Position numbers and translations under genes: made by a program. A DNA stretch of 64,000 nucleotides. It comes from Megaera polyxenophila (GTDB lineage Bacteria > Pseudomonadota > Alphaproteobacteria > Rickettsiales > Rickettsiaceae). This document shows positions 17,396 through 27,047 of the stretch, piece by piece. How positions within the stretch are numbered: position 1 is the first letter of the stretch; each line of letters starts with the position of its first letter. The stretch covers positions 1 to 64,000 of the forward strand of contig NZ_CP104166.1 in the NCBI RefSeq assembly GCF_029982035.1. The letters run 5' to 3'. Below the pieces are notes generated by a model. That model was not told where the DNA came from. It made no database searches and saw only the letters and a list, made by a program, of their open reading frames with translations.

Positions 17396-20053
17396 ATGAA
17401 TAAGCTTATATATCATTTTGGTCCTGGAAATAATGAGGGAGACGCCAGCATGAAAGATAAGCTTGGCGGCAAAGGAGCTAACCTTGCCGAAATGTCGAAT
17501 CTTGGTCTTCCGATTCCTCCAGGCTTTACGATTGCAACTGACATGTGTTCTTATTACTACTCTCATGGAAATAAACTAACGGCTGATTTTGAAGCAGAAC
17601 TTCTGCAAGCAATTCATAAGTTAGAAAAAGAGACGGGAAAAGTTTTTGGTTCTAAAGAAAACCCTTTATTAGTTTCTGTCCGTTCTGGAGCTAAAATTTC
17701 CATGCCAGGTATGATGGATACAATTTTAAATTTGGGAATGAACGATGAAGTAGCAGAAAGCCTTGCGAAGATAACCTCTAACCCTCGATTTGCTTACGAT
17801 AGCTATCGAAGATTTATTCAAATGTACGGATCTGTGGTACTGGAAATCCCTGCTTATATTTTTGAAGATACCTATGATAATCATAAAATTAATCATAATA
17901 TCCACAATGATTCTGAAGTAACTACGGAAATACTGAAAGCGGTAATTCAAGATTATAAAAAGAACATTCATAGGTTAACCGGAAAAGAATTCGAGAGCAA
18001 TTTAACCGAGCAACTTATAAAGGCCATTGAAGCTGTTTTAAAATCATGGATGAGCCCAAGAGCCATACATTACAGAAAAATCAATAATATTAACGAGCAG
18101 GAAATTTTAGGTACAGCAGTTAATATCCAATCAATGGTTTTTGGTAATAAAGGAAATAACTCTGCTACGGGAGTAGTATTCACTAGATCCCCTGCTGATG
18201 GTGAGAGAAAAATATTCGGTGAATTTTTGATAAATGCCCAAGGGGAAGATGTTGTAGCTGGCACTCGAACCCCCCAGCCAATATTGGCGAAAGAGGAAAA
18301 AGATGGTACTTCCATGCAGGAATTAATGCAAAAAGCTTACGAAGAATTACTATCAATTTGTGCTAAACTTGAAAGCCATTATGGTGACATGCAAGATATT
18401 GAATTTACTATAGAAGAAGGAAAACTTTATATTTTGCAAACCAGAAAAGGTAAAAGATCTGCAGCCGCAGCTGTTAAAATTGCTGTTGATATGGTAAATG
18501 AAGGAATTTTAACAAAAGAAGCCGCCCTCCTTCGCATAGAACCAGAATCACTAAACCAGCTCCTCCATACTGGTATTGACTATTCTGCTAAACCGGAAAT
18601 TATTGCTCAAGGCCTAGCAGCTTCTCCAGGCGCAGCAACAGGTATAGCAGTTTTTTCCCCTTATGATGCTGAAGAACTGGCCCATCATCACAAAGTGATT
18701 CTAGTCAGGAACGATACAAGTCCGGAAGATATCAAAGGTATGCACGTAGCAAAAGGCATTATTACCGCTCGGGGCGGGATGACCTCGCATGCAGCGGTAG
18801 TAGCACGGGGAATGGGAAGACCATGTGTTTGTGGGGTAAAAGGTCTTACTGTCAACGAAAAAGATAAATATTTCATTACTAGTAGTGGACAGAAAGTTCA
18901 CCAAGGTGAAGTCATAACCTTAGACGGTTCTACCGGTAAAATTATGGTCGGTACTGTTAACCTTATTGAACCACAGTTCTCTCCTGAGTTTGAGACTATT
19001 TTAAAATGGGCAGATTCAATAAAAAACCTACAGGTAAGAGCTAACGCAGAAACAGTTATTGATGCAAGCATGGCTATTAAATTTGGTGCAGTAGGAATCG
19101 GCCTTTGTAGAACCGAACATATGTTTTTTGATGCAGAAAAAATTCCTTTGGTTAGGGAGATGATAATTGCTCAGGATTATGAGCATAGAATGAAAGCAAT
19201 TGCTAAATTAAAACCTTTGCAAACAGCTGATTTTAAAGAATTATTTTCAATTTTAGGTAATATGCCTCTCAATATCAGGTTGCTTGACCCGCCATTACAT
19301 GAATTCTTACCGACCATAGATCAAGATAAGGAAAATTTGGCAAGAATCTTGGAGGTATCTAAGTCAGTTATTGATCACCGTTTACACGTATTGCATGAAA
19401 TTAATCCGATGCTTGGGCATAGAGGTTGTAGACTTGGTATCACCTACCCTGAGATATACAGCATGCAAGTAGAAGCTATATTAGAGGCAATGTGGCAAGT
19501 CTACTCTGAGCAAGGATTAAGATCTAATCTTGAATTGATGATTCCTTTGATAAGTAACTTTAAAGAATTAGAGATTATTAAAAAACTAATCAGCAAAACC
19601 ATCAATGAGATAGAAAAAAAATACTCTCATAAATTTAGTATAAAAATTGGAACAATGATTGAGCTACCAAGAGCTGCTCTTACCGCCGATAAAATTTCAC
19701 CATTAGTTGATTATTTCAGTTTCGGCACAAATGACCTAACCCAAACTACTCTTGGTATTTCACGGGATGATACAGGCTCATTTTTGGGTGATTATATAGA
19801 GCAGAAAATTTTTAATCATGATCCCTTTATCACCATAGATGAAGAAGGGGTAGGATTTTTGGTCCACACTGCAATTGAAAAAGGTAAAAAAACAAATAAT
19901 ACTTTAAGCTTCGGTGTTTGTGGTGAGCATGCCGGTGATCCACAATCAATTGATTTTTTCCATAAAGCCGGGGTTGATTATATATCCTGTTCTCCTTTTA
20001 GAGTGCCGATTGCAAGAGTTGCTGCTGCTAGAAGTAAAATCATTAATCAGTAA
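17396..20053 (+). CDS. ppdK: pyruvate, phosphate dikinase
   Basis: An 885-residue enzyme that interconverts pyruvate, ATP and phosphate with PEP, AMP and pyrophosphate. The N-terminal ATP-grasp domain begins at GKGANLAEMSNLGLPIPPGF. The phosphohistidine domain carries RGGMTSHAAVVARGMG with catalytic His465. The C-terminal PEP/pyruvate barrel includes the GHRGCRLGITYPE segment and the catalytic-cysteine motif FGVCGEHAGDP. Length and layout are standard. In rickettsiae, which lack glycolysis, it is usually taken to make PEP from imported or TCA-derived pyruvate. It converges with mutS, with a 6-bp gap. Confidence 0.96.
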   Translation: MNKLIYHFGPGNNEGDASMKDKLGGKGANLAEMSNLGLPIPPGFTIATDMCSYYYSHGNKLTADFEAELLQAIHKLEKETGKVFGSKENPLLVSVRSGAKISMPGMMDTILNLGMNDEVAESLAKITSNPRFAYDSYRRFIQMYGSVVLEIPAYIFEDTYDNHKINHNIHNDSEVTTEILKAVIQDYKKNIHRLTGKEFESNLTEQLIKAIEAVLKSWMSPRAIHYRKINNINEQEILGTAVNIQSMVFGNKGNNSATGVVFTRSPADGERKIFGEFLINAQGEDVVAGTRTPQPILAKEEKDGTSMQELMQKAYEELLSICAKLESHYGDMQDIEFTIEEGKLYILQTRKGKRSAAAAVKIAVDMVNEGILTKEAALLRIEPESLNQLLHTGIDYSAKPEIIAQGLAASPGAATGIAVFSPYDAEELAHHHKVILVRNDTSPEDIKGMHVAKGIITARGGMTSHAAVVARGMGRPCVCGVKGLTVNEKDKYFITSSGQKVHQGEVITLDGSTGKIMVGTVNLIEPQFSPEFETILKWADSIKNLQVRANAETVIDASMAIKFGAVGIGLCRTEHMFFDAEKIPLVREMIIAQDYEHRMKAIAKLKPLQTADFKELFSILGNMPLNIRLLDPPLHEFLPTIDQDKENLARILEVSKSVIDHRLHVLHEINPMLGHRGCRLGITYPEIYSMQVEAILEAMWQVYSEQGLRSNLELMIPLISNFKELEIIKKLISKTINEIEKKYSHKFSIKIGTMIELPRAALTADKISPLVDYFSFGTNDLTQTTLGISRDDTGSFLGDYIEQKIFNHDPFITIDEEGVGFLVHTAIEKGKKTNNTLSFGVCGEHAGDPQSIDFFHKAGVDYISCSPFRVPIARVAAARSKIINQ

Positions 20054-20059
20054 CCTTCT

Positions 20060-22741
20060 TTATGGAAAAGTAGGAGCTTGGTTTTTAATGAGTAAATTTT
20101 TTAATTTATATAAAATATCTAAAGCTTCTTTTGGTGATAATTCATTAGGATCTATTTGACCGCAGAAATCATATATTTCCTTATATTTATTGATTTCTTT
20201 ATTTTCTAGCTCGAATAGGTTTAAATTTTGTGATTCTCCTCTACAAGCTTCTTTGTTAGATTTTTTTGCTTCTTTTTCAAACCTCAAAAGCAATTGATTA
20301 GCTCGCCTGATTACCGAAATTGGAAGTCCGGCCATTTGTGCAACATGCACACCATAAGAACGATCCGCAAAACCTTTGATAATTTTATGAAGAAATAGTA
20401 TTTTTCCATCATTATCGCTGATGGAAATAGTATAATTAACAAGAGCAGGAAATATATCGCTTAAACTTGTTAATTCGTGATAATGGGTAGCAAATAGACA
20501 CCGTGCTTTAATTTTATCATGAATATATTCAAGTACTGACCATGCTATAGCCACGCCGTCATAAGTGGAGGTACCCCTCCCTACTTCATCTAAAATTACC
20601 AGAGACTTATTTGTACTTTGCGATAATATCGCCGAGGTTTCAAGCATTTCCACCATAAAGGTAGATTGCCCCTTTGTTAAATCATCCCCTGCTCCGACTC
20701 TGCTAAATATTTTATCTACTACTCCTATTGTAGCACTAACCGCAGGTACAAAACTTCCTATATGCGCTAAGATTGCTATAATAGCATTTTGACGCAAAAA
20801 GGTACTCTTTCCAGCCATATTCGGCCCGGTAACTAACCAAATTCTCTCATTTTCATTTAAGTTGCAGTCATTTTTAGTAAATGATTCGTTATTAGATTTT
20901 AAAAACCTTTCGACCACAGGATGCCTACCGCCTCGGACTTCAAAATTGGTTTCAGTAGTCAAAATAGGGAGGCAATATTCAAATTCCTCTGCTATATAAG
21001 CAAAATTTAAAAATACGTCTAACCTATTTAGGGCCGTTGCTAATAAAATCAATTGTGAGGTATTGGCAATAACTGCTTTACATATATCGCTATAAATTTC
21101 TTTCTCGAGCCCAACTAACATTGCTTTTGCATTAAGCATTTTGCTTTCAAGTTCTTGTAATTCTTCAGTAGTATAACGAATAGAATTAGCTGTTGTCTGC
21201 CTATGAATAAATTTTTTATCCGTAATTTTACCGCTATGTCTTGCTGTAATATCGATAAATAACCCTACAACATTATTATTTGAAATCTTTAGGCTATCTA
21301 TGCCGGTTTCTTGTCTATATTTATCTCTTAACTTATCAATATGTACCCTACCATTACTAATTAAATCCTGTAACTCCTTGATTTTGGCGTGAAAAGTTGG
21401 TTTTATTATATCCCCTTCGCTGATAATATTTGGAGCATCATCCCTTATGGACTCACTAATTAAATCGGCAGTTTCTGAATTTCCTAGCAATGGAGCAACT
21501 AGTTTTTCTATATTTTCCGGTAAATTAAAACCATTATTTACTACAAAACTGGCCCTTATTTCTTCAGCTATTAAAATTGTATCCCTTATGCTAAGTAAAT
21601 CTTTTGGCGAGCTTCTTTGCATCTGAATCCGAGTAAGGGAACGTTCTACATCAGAAGTTTTAGGCAATATTTTTCTGATATTATGAGTTAATTGGATATT
21701 TTTAAAAAAAAATTCAGTTACGGCTAGCCTTGCGTTAATTTTTTTTATTTCAAGCAGAGGAGAACTTAAATATTCATATAATAACCTCGCTCCCCCTTTA
21801 GTAAGAGTATGATTAATAGTATGGAACAGGCTACCTTTAATACCGCCGCTTAAGGAAGAAGTAATTTCTAGGTTACGACGTGTTCCAGAATCAATAATCA
21901 TGAATTTTTTAGAATTCAATATTTTGGGGAAAGGTAATTTTGGTAAATTACTTTTTTGAGTTAAAGATATATACTCAAGAACACTACCTATTGCACTTAT
22001 CTGGTTATTATTAAGCTCACCAATTGCTTCAGCTGAAGCAATATTGTAATAACCCTCTATGATTTTTCTACATTTTTTCTCAGCAAAAAAACTATCTACT
22101 TGGAAAGAAATACGAATATTCAAAGCTGTTTCGATGTTTGAGCTTAAAATTTCTGACCGGGATTTATCACTAAGTAGAACCTCGCTAGGTTTTATTCTGG
22201 TAATTTCATTGATTATTTGATCAGGCGGAATATCTACGACAAAAATTTTAGAAGTCGATAGGTCAAGATAGCAAATAGCACTATTATTTTTTTCTATTAC
22301 AATGCTTGCCAGGTAATTCGGCTTATTACTGTCTAATAGCGATTCCTCAATTAACGTACCAGGAGTTATGATCCTGCTAACCTCACGTCTAACAACAGCT
22401 TTATATCCTCCACGTTTTCGTGCTTCTTCAGGAGTTTCCATTTGTTCGCAAATAGCTACTTTAAAGCCTTCCTCAAGCAGCTTGTTCAGGTAATTCTCAA
22501 GAGCATGAAAAGGCACACCGCACATTGGTATTTCATCGTCGCCAGTTTTACCTCTTCTAGTAAGAGCGAGCCCAAGAATCTTAGCAGCTACTGTAGCATC
22601 TTCGTAGAATAATTCATAAAAATCACCCATACGAAATAACAACATACATTCAAGATTGGCAAATCTTATGTCCAGGTATTGTTGCATAACCTGCGTAGCA
22701 GCAGCGTAATTATATTTTTTCTGGAATTCTGTAATATCCAT
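20060..22741 (-). CDS. mutS: DNA mismatch repair protein MutS
   Basis: An 893-residue mismatch-recognition ATPase. The N-terminal mismatch-binding domain has the FYELFYEDA motif just after GD, including the phenylalanine and glutamate that contact the mispair. Connector, lever and clamp domains follow. The ATPase domain has the Walker A TGPNMAGKSTFLRQ near residue 637, DEVGRGTSTYDG and the ATHYHEL switch. It is full length. An inverted repeat behind the upstream IHF-like gene probably separates it from that operon. No mutL is in the window. Confidence 0.97.
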   Translation of the reverse strand: MDITEFQKKYNYAAATQVMQQYLDIRFANLECMLLFRMGDFYELFYEDATVAAKILGLALTRRGKTGDDEIPMCGVPFHALENYLNKLLEEGFKVAICEQMETPEEARKRGGYKAVVRREVSRIITPGTLIEESLLDSNKPNYLASIVIEKNNSAICYLDLSTSKIFVVDIPPDQIINEITRIKPSEVLLSDKSRSEILSSNIETALNIRISFQVDSFFAEKKCRKIIEGYYNIASAEAIGELNNNQISAIGSVLEYISLTQKSNLPKLPFPKILNSKKFMIIDSGTRRNLEITSSLSGGIKGSLFHTINHTLTKGGARLLYEYLSSPLLEIKKINARLAVTEFFFKNIQLTHNIRKILPKTSDVERSLTRIQMQRSSPKDLLSIRDTILIAEEIRASFVVNNGFNLPENIEKLVAPLLGNSETADLISESIRDDAPNIISEGDIIKPTFHAKIKELQDLISNGRVHIDKLRDKYRQETGIDSLKISNNNVVGLFIDITARHSGKITDKKFIHRQTTANSIRYTTEELQELESKMLNAKAMLVGLEKEIYSDICKAVIANTSQLILLATALNRLDVFLNFAYIAEEFEYCLPILTTETNFEVRGGRHPVVERFLKSNNESFTKNDCNLNENERIWLVTGPNMAGKSTFLRQNAIIAILAHIGSFVPAVSATIGVVDKIFSRVGAGDDLTKGQSTFMVEMLETSAILSQSTNKSLVILDEVGRGTSTYDGVAIAWSVLEYIHDKIKARCLFATHYHELTSLSDIFPALVNYTISISDNDGKILFLHKIIKGFADRSYGVHVAQMAGLPISVIRRANQLLLRFEKEAKKSNKEACRGESQNLNLFELENKEINKYKEIYDFCGQIDPNELSPKEALDILYKLKNLLIKNQAPTFP

Positions 22742-22834
22742 AGTATAAACTTTGCAATTTGCTAAAACTGATAAATTTGGCTTTAATTTGGCGCTACAAT
22801 AGCAATAAAATCAAATTTTATCATTAATAAAATG

Positions 22835-22868
22835 CTAAAGTAAATGACCTAATAATTATTTACTTTAG
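22835..22868 (-). terminator. probable terminator after the IHF/HU-like gene
   Basis: A perfect 11-bp inverted repeat: the arms are 22858-22868 and 22835-22845 with a 12-nt loop, CTAAAGTAAAT against ATTTACTTTAG. The first arm overlaps the last two codons and stop of the IHF-like gene. On the minus strand the stem is followed by CATTTTATT, a weak U-rich tract. The stem is AT-rich, so strength is uncertain, but the position between two same-strand genes fits an operon end. Confidence 0.55.
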
Positions 22869-23108
22869 AGAGTCTTGAACATTTTTGGACATTCGAAAAT
22901 AAATTGTATTATATTTCCTTTCCTGACCGGTGTACCTTTTTTCCCTTATTGACATACTGCCTAGCCCTCGAATTTCAATGCGATTCTTTTTACTTAATTC
23001 ATCTTTTATATATTCAAGAACAGAACCAACGGCTATATAAGCATCTTCTTCTGACAAATAAGTAAGTTTGTTTCTAATCTTTTCTATTAAAGTTTTTTTT
23101 GTAGCCAT
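22860..23108 (-). CDS. HU/IHF family DNA-binding protein
   Basis: An 82-residue DNA-bending protein of the HU/IHF family. It keeps the N-terminal helical dimer part (TLIEKIRNKLTYL) and the IEIRGLGSMSIREK segment that corresponds to the family's GFGSF region. The usual arm sequence GRNPRTG is replaced by YTGQERKYN, and the protein is about 10 residues shorter than typical HU or IHF. It may be the IHF-beta-like protein seen next to sppA in rickettsiae. It is last in the run aminotransferase, dapA, smpB, sppA. Confidence 0.8.
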   Translation of the reverse strand: MATKKTLIEKIRNKLTYLSEEDAYIAVGSVLEYIKDELSKKNRIEIRGLGSMSIREKRYTGQERKYNTIYFRMSKNVQDSLK

Positions 23109-23128
23109 AATTTTCCAAGAGTTGAAAT

Positions 23129-24052
23129 TTATAGAATCGATTTAATACCTAAGATTTTTCCAGAAAACAATCCTCTAATTGCATTATCTAGATCATCAAA
23201 AAACATATCTATAAATTTATCCCGAGGGTTTAATTTTATTTCAGAAATTTTTAAGTCTTTTGCTATTCCCCTTTGCTCCTCGAGCCATTTTACTGCTGAA
23301 TCCTCATTTCCTATTTCATCGATCAATTTATACTTCAAAGCTAACTTAGCAGAATAAATTCTACCATCTGCAATTTTTTTTACGAAATCAAGGTCTAAAT
23401 TACGTCTTTTAGCTACTAGTTCAGTAAAATAATCATATACATCAAATATGTTGTCCATAACTGCCTTCTCCGCTTCTGGTGTTAATTTTTCCGTAAAACT
23501 AGGATTTCCTTTTAAGTCACTAGACTTAAAATTATTGAACTTTATCCCTATTCTTTCCGCCAATTCTGTAATTTCTGCCATTTCCATTAAAACACCTATC
23601 GATCCGGTAATCGTCCCGTTATGCGCTATTATATAATCAGCTCCGAGTGCTATCAAATAGCCACCGGATGCCGCTACCGAATCCATGACGACTACTACCG
23701 GCTTATTTTTAGCAATCTTCCTAAAAGCATCGTATAACATTTCTGATCCAACGACACTACCCCCAGGCGAGTTAATATGAATTATTACTGCTTTTACATG
23801 CTTATCTTCAGCAAGTTTTTCAAGTTTTCTTACTCTTGCTAAATTATCGTATATAATTTCTTCCAGCAAAATACTGGCAATATAATCGCTTTTTATACCG
23901 CTAGAGCTTAAAGATACGTCTTTACTGCCAAATATTCTATTTCCAGATATAAATGCAATAGCCAAGAAAAGGATCAGGGATAATATTTTCCATCTGGCAA
24001 TTTGTGCCTTATTTCTTTTTCTCTCAATTAAATAATCAGGACTAATATTCAT
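23129..24052 (-). CDS. sppA: signal peptide peptidase SppA
   Basis: A 307-residue membrane-anchored serine protease of the SppA/protease IV family, which cleaves leftover signal peptides in the membrane. A single N-terminal membrane span lies at about residues 22-37. The catalytic region has the oxyanion segment INSPGGSV, then SVAASGGYLIALGAD with the nucleophile serine, and a downstream lysine region FKSSDLKGNPSF. It is the short, single-domain form. It starts at the base next to the smpB stop, so the two are clearly co-transcribed. Confidence 0.92.
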   Translation of the reverse strand: MNISPDYLIERKRNKAQIARWKILSLILFLAIAFISGNRIFGSKDVSLSSSGIKSDYIASILLEEIIYDNLARVRKLEKLAEDKHVKAVIIHINSPGGSVVGSEMLYDAFRKIAKNKPVVVVMDSVAASGGYLIALGADYIIAHNGTITGSIGVLMEMAEITELAERIGIKFNNFKSSDLKGNPSFTEKLTPEAEKAVMDNIFDVYDYFTELVAKRRNLDLDFVKKIADGRIYSAKLALKYKLIDEIGNEDSAVKWLEEQRGIAKDLKISEIKLNPRDKFIDMFFDDLDNAIRGLFSGKILGIKSIL

Positions 24053-24526
24053 TTACCTTAAACCTTTTTTATCTCTTAAAACCCTACCCTGCTCTCTTTC
24101 CCAGTCTTTGTCTTTGATTGCTTGTCGTTTATCATGCTGCTTTTTGCCCTTAGATAATCCAAGCTCTATTTTTACAAGATTTTTTTTATTAAAATACATA
24201 GAAAGAGCAATTAAAGTGTAGCCTTTTAATTTTATTTTACCAATAATTTTTTGTAGTTCCTTTTTTTTGAGCAGTAATTTTCTTGTTCTCTTAGTTGAAT
24301 GATTAAAGCGTCCTGCTTGTTCATATTCAGCGATATGACAATTATACAAAAATAACTCATTTTTATTCATAGCAGCATGGGTATCTGCGATAGTAACTTT
24401 ACCGTTTCTAATTGATTTTACCTCACTACCAGTTAAAATGATGCCTGCTTCAAACCTTTCTTCAATAAAATATTCAAAACTAGCTTTTTTATTCTGAGCA
24501 ATAATTTTCTTATAATCAGACATCAA
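24053..24526 (-). CDS. smpB: SsrA-binding protein SmpB
   Basis: A 157-residue partner of tmRNA in trans-translation, which rescues stalled ribosomes. Typical segments are KKASFEYFIEERFEAGI near the start, LTGSEVKSIRNGKV, FLYNCHIAEYEQA and the basic C-terminal tail KKQHDKRQAIKDKDWERE. It overlaps the dapA stop by 4 bp and abuts sppA directly. The tmRNA gene itself was not seen in the window. Confidence 0.96.
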   Translation of the reverse strand: MMSDYKKIIAQNKKASFEYFIEERFEAGIILTGSEVKSIRNGKVTIADTHAAMNKNELFLYNCHIAEYEQAGRFNHSTKRTRKLLLKKKELQKIIGKIKLKGYTLIALSMYFNKKNLVKIELGLSKGKKQHDKRQAIKDKDWEREQGRVLRDKKGLR

Positions 24527-25407
24527 ATTTTTCCAAATTCTATTAAGATTTTCTTGATCGATTCTTTAGTTTTTAACCTGGCTGTAGTTAAAGGTAATTT
24601 TATCTCTTCAGAGCACAAACCTAATAATTGTGCTGCATATTTAATACCAATTGGATTACTTTCTGCAAACATAGCTTCATAGATTAGGAATAATGTTTGC
24701 TGCAATTTCAAAGCTTCCAAATAATTGCCACCTTTTAAATAATTTTGTAATTGCTGACACTCATTTGGCAATATATTAGAAATAACCGATATACATCCCT
24801 TACCTCCATGGGAACTATAAGCTATACAATTTTCATCGTTACCGCTCATCATAGTAAAATAAGAAGGTAATTTCCTAGATAACCTCAGAGGTCGCATAAT
24901 ATCTGCACCAGCATCTTTAATAGCAACTATCCGCTTACATTCTGCCAGCTTTAAAATGGTATTATCTGCTAAATCAATTCCTGTTCTACCAAAGTGAATA
25001 TATAATATAAGGGGTAAATCAGTATTATCATGCAATAGCTGAAAATGATTTACAATTCCTTCTTGTTCTGGCCTTATATAATGAGGAACAGTACACATTA
25101 TACCATTAATACCTGATTGATTTAGGATTTTAGCTTTATTTACAGCATATTCAGTTGAAACAGATGAAAGACCGGCAATTATATTTATCTTCTTGTCTGC
25201 TACTTGAGTAGAAAGTTTAATCAGATTATAATAATCTTCATCTTGTAAACTAGTGCCTTCTCCGGTACTACCTCCAATAACTATTCCTTTCACTCCCGCT
25301 GATATCTGAAATTCAATTAATTTTGCAAGGGCAGTTTTATCGATTTTTCCATTTTTAAATGGTGTTATCAAAGCAGTAATTAAGCCTTCATATATATTTT
25401 TTTCCAT
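24523..25407 (-). CDS. dapA: 4-hydroxy-tetrahydrodipicolinate synthase
   Basis: A 294-residue aldolase of the DapA family that condenses pyruvate with aspartate semialdehyde at the first committed step towards diaminopimelate for peptidoglycan. The Schiff-base lysine is Lys164 in VAIKDAGAD. Tyr136 (LYIHFGRTG) and the GGSTGEG loop at residues 45-51 also fit, though YIHFGRTG departs from the common YNVPGRTG. That variation leaves room for a related lyase of the same fold. It begins 6 bp after the aminotransferase stop and overlaps smpB by 4 bp. Confidence 0.9.
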   Translation of the reverse strand: MEKNIYEGLITALITPFKNGKIDKTALAKLIEFQISAGVKGIVIGGSTGEGTSLQDEDYYNLIKLSTQVADKKINIIAGLSSVSTEYAVNKAKILNQSGINGIMCTVPHYIRPEQEGIVNHFQLLHDNTDLPLILYIHFGRTGIDLADNTILKLAECKRIVAIKDAGADIMRPLRLSRKLPSYFTMMSGNDENCIAYSSHGGKGCISVISNILPNECQQLQNYLKGGNYLEALKLQQTLFLIYEAMFAESNPIGIKYAAQLLGLCSEEIKLPLTTARLKTKESIKKILIEFGKI

Positions 25408-25413
25408 ATTTAT

Positions 25414-26301
25414 CTACTTACCCACTAATTTTGCAAATTCAGATTGTAACATATTGATTTTTTGTTCCGGATCAGGAAAATAATGCACTATTTTTCCTAA
25501 GTCAATAGAACCAACTCCTCCTATTTCTCTGGCAGTACCGGTTATAAATGAATACTCGTATTTGCCAAGATGTTCAAGTGGTATTCTTGATTCAATTACC
25601 TCAAACTCCAAGCTCTTTACCATTTCTATAACCGCTTGTCTTGTAATACCATTTAAGAACCTATCTGCTATTGGTGTTACAAGCTTATTACCTTTGCCAA
25701 AAAAAATATTTGCTACATTGCATTCGGCAACGTACCCTTCTTCATCCAGTACTAAAGAGTCGTCATACCCATTATTTGAGGCTGTAATCTGGGATACCAC
25801 AGGCATACCATAATGAGTCGAAGATTTTGCTTGTGGCGGGAAAGCTTTTTGGCTTGGTTTGCACCAGCTACTAAGGTTTAATTTTAAGTTATTTAAAAAC
25901 TCAGATCGAGAAGGGAGCAATGCTATTAGTATATTTACTGTAAGCTCAGAATTATAAATTCCCATAGATTCAGCTCCCCGCCAGATTAACGGTCTGATGT
26001 AAGCATCTTTTAAAGAATTTTTTTCTAGTAATTCATAAGTAACAGCATTTATTTCTTGGGTGCTATATTTAAGGGGTGTAAGTCCCATATACTCGGCTGA
26101 CTTTAATAATCTGTTAGTATGCTCTTCTAGTTTAAATATTTTTCCGTTATAAGCCCGTTCTCCCTCCCACACAGCTCCGGCATAATGGAGACTGTGGGTA
26201 AGTACATGGACATAAGCTTCATTTAAGTGAAAAAATTTACCATTAACCCAGACAAAATCAGACGCAAACTCGGGTAATTTATTATTTAACATAAAATTCA
26301 C
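25414..26301 (-). CDS. ilvE: branched-chain amino acid aminotransferase
   Basis: A 295-residue fold-type IV PLP enzyme of the BCAT/D-amino-acid aminotransferase group. It starts with FVWVNGKFFHLNEAYVHVLTHSLHYAG and has the lysine region QAKSSTHYG, equivalent to the PLP lysine motif AKASGNY, followed by EEGYVAECNVANIFF, which corresponds to the family's EGSGENIF. It would interconvert branched-chain amino acids and 2-oxo acids. Because dapA follows, an amino-donor role in cell-wall amino acid supply is possible. It is the first gene of the operon running to the IHF-like gene and is divergent from the response regulator. Confidence 0.85.
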   Translation of the reverse strand: MNFMLNNKLPEFASDFVWVNGKFFHLNEAYVHVLTHSLHYAGAVWEGERAYNGKIFKLEEHTNRLLKSAEYMGLTPLKYSTQEINAVTYELLEKNSLKDAYIRPLIWRGAESMGIYNSELTVNILIALLPSRSEFLNNLKLNLSSWCKPSQKAFPPQAKSSTHYGMPVVSQITASNNGYDDSLVLDEEGYVAECNVANIFFGKGNKLVTPIADRFLNGITRQAVIEMVKSLEFEVIESRIPLEHLGKYEYSFITGTAREIGGVGSIDLGKIVHYFPDPEQKINMLQSEFAKLVGK

Positions 26302-26366
26302 TGTAAATCCTATAATTTTAAGTTATTATTGTGATAACTTTTATATTTTTCCATAGTTATAAAAAC

Positions 26367-27047
26367 ATGAGAGATGATAAATCGCATATCTTAGTAGTGG
26401 ACGATGATACCAGAATCATAAAACTTTTGAAGAAATTTTTACAACAAAATAATTTCTTAGTATCTACTGCAATTTCTTCAACAGAAGCATTTGAATTACT
26501 TGAAAACTTTGTTTTTGATTTAATAATACTGGATGTTATGATGCCGGAAATAACCGGTCTAGAATTTGCAGAAAAAATAAAAGAAAGCAAAAAAGCTCTT
26601 CCAATAATTATGCTTACTGCACTTTCTGAACCAGAAGATAGAGTTAAGGGATTAGAAGCTGGAGCTAAAGATTATTTAACAAAACCATTTGAACCCAAAG
26701 AATTGCTTCTTAGAATTAACAACTTAATAACTTCTCATAATCTTTACAAAAAAGAACAGCAAATTGCTAGAATCGGAAATTGTTTATACGATTTATCAAC
26801 AAAAAATTTAACTAGCAATGATCAGGCTATTGCTTTGAGCTCCACTGAACAAAAACTTCTTGATCTGCTAATAGCATCTAGAAATGAAGTAATAAGCAGA
26901 GACGACCTTTCTGTTAAAATGGGTGGTTTGAATCCAAGATCCATAGATGTACAAATTGTACGCCTTAGAAATAAACTAGAACCAGATCCTAAAATCCCTA
27001 AATATCTAAAAACAATCCGAAATTTAGGTTATGCGCTATACATCTAA
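26367..27047 (+). CDS. OmpR-family response regulator
   Basis: A two-component regulator with a receiver domain and a winged-helix DNA-binding domain. Conserved acidic residues are in LVVDDD near residue 12, the phospho-acceptor is Asp56 in LIILDVMMPEITG, and the switch lysine is in YLTKPFE. The ATG at 26367 gives 226 residues and starts just before the receiver; a GTG at 26331 would add 12 residues with no match to the family. It overlaps the kinase gene by 17 bp, so they form one operon. In rickettsiae this pair is called OmpR/EnvZ-like; its signal is not known. Confidence 0.92.
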   Translation: MRDDKSHILVVDDDTRIIKLLKKFLQQNNFLVSTAISSTEAFELLENFVFDLIILDVMMPEITGLEFAEKIKESKKALPIIMLTALSEPEDRVKGLEAGAKDYLTKPFEPKELLLRINNLITSHNLYKKEQQIARIGNCLYDLSTKNLTSNDQAIALSSTEQKLLDLLIASRNEVISRDDLSVKMGGLNPRSIDVQIVRLRNKLEPDPKIPKYLKTIRNLGYALYI

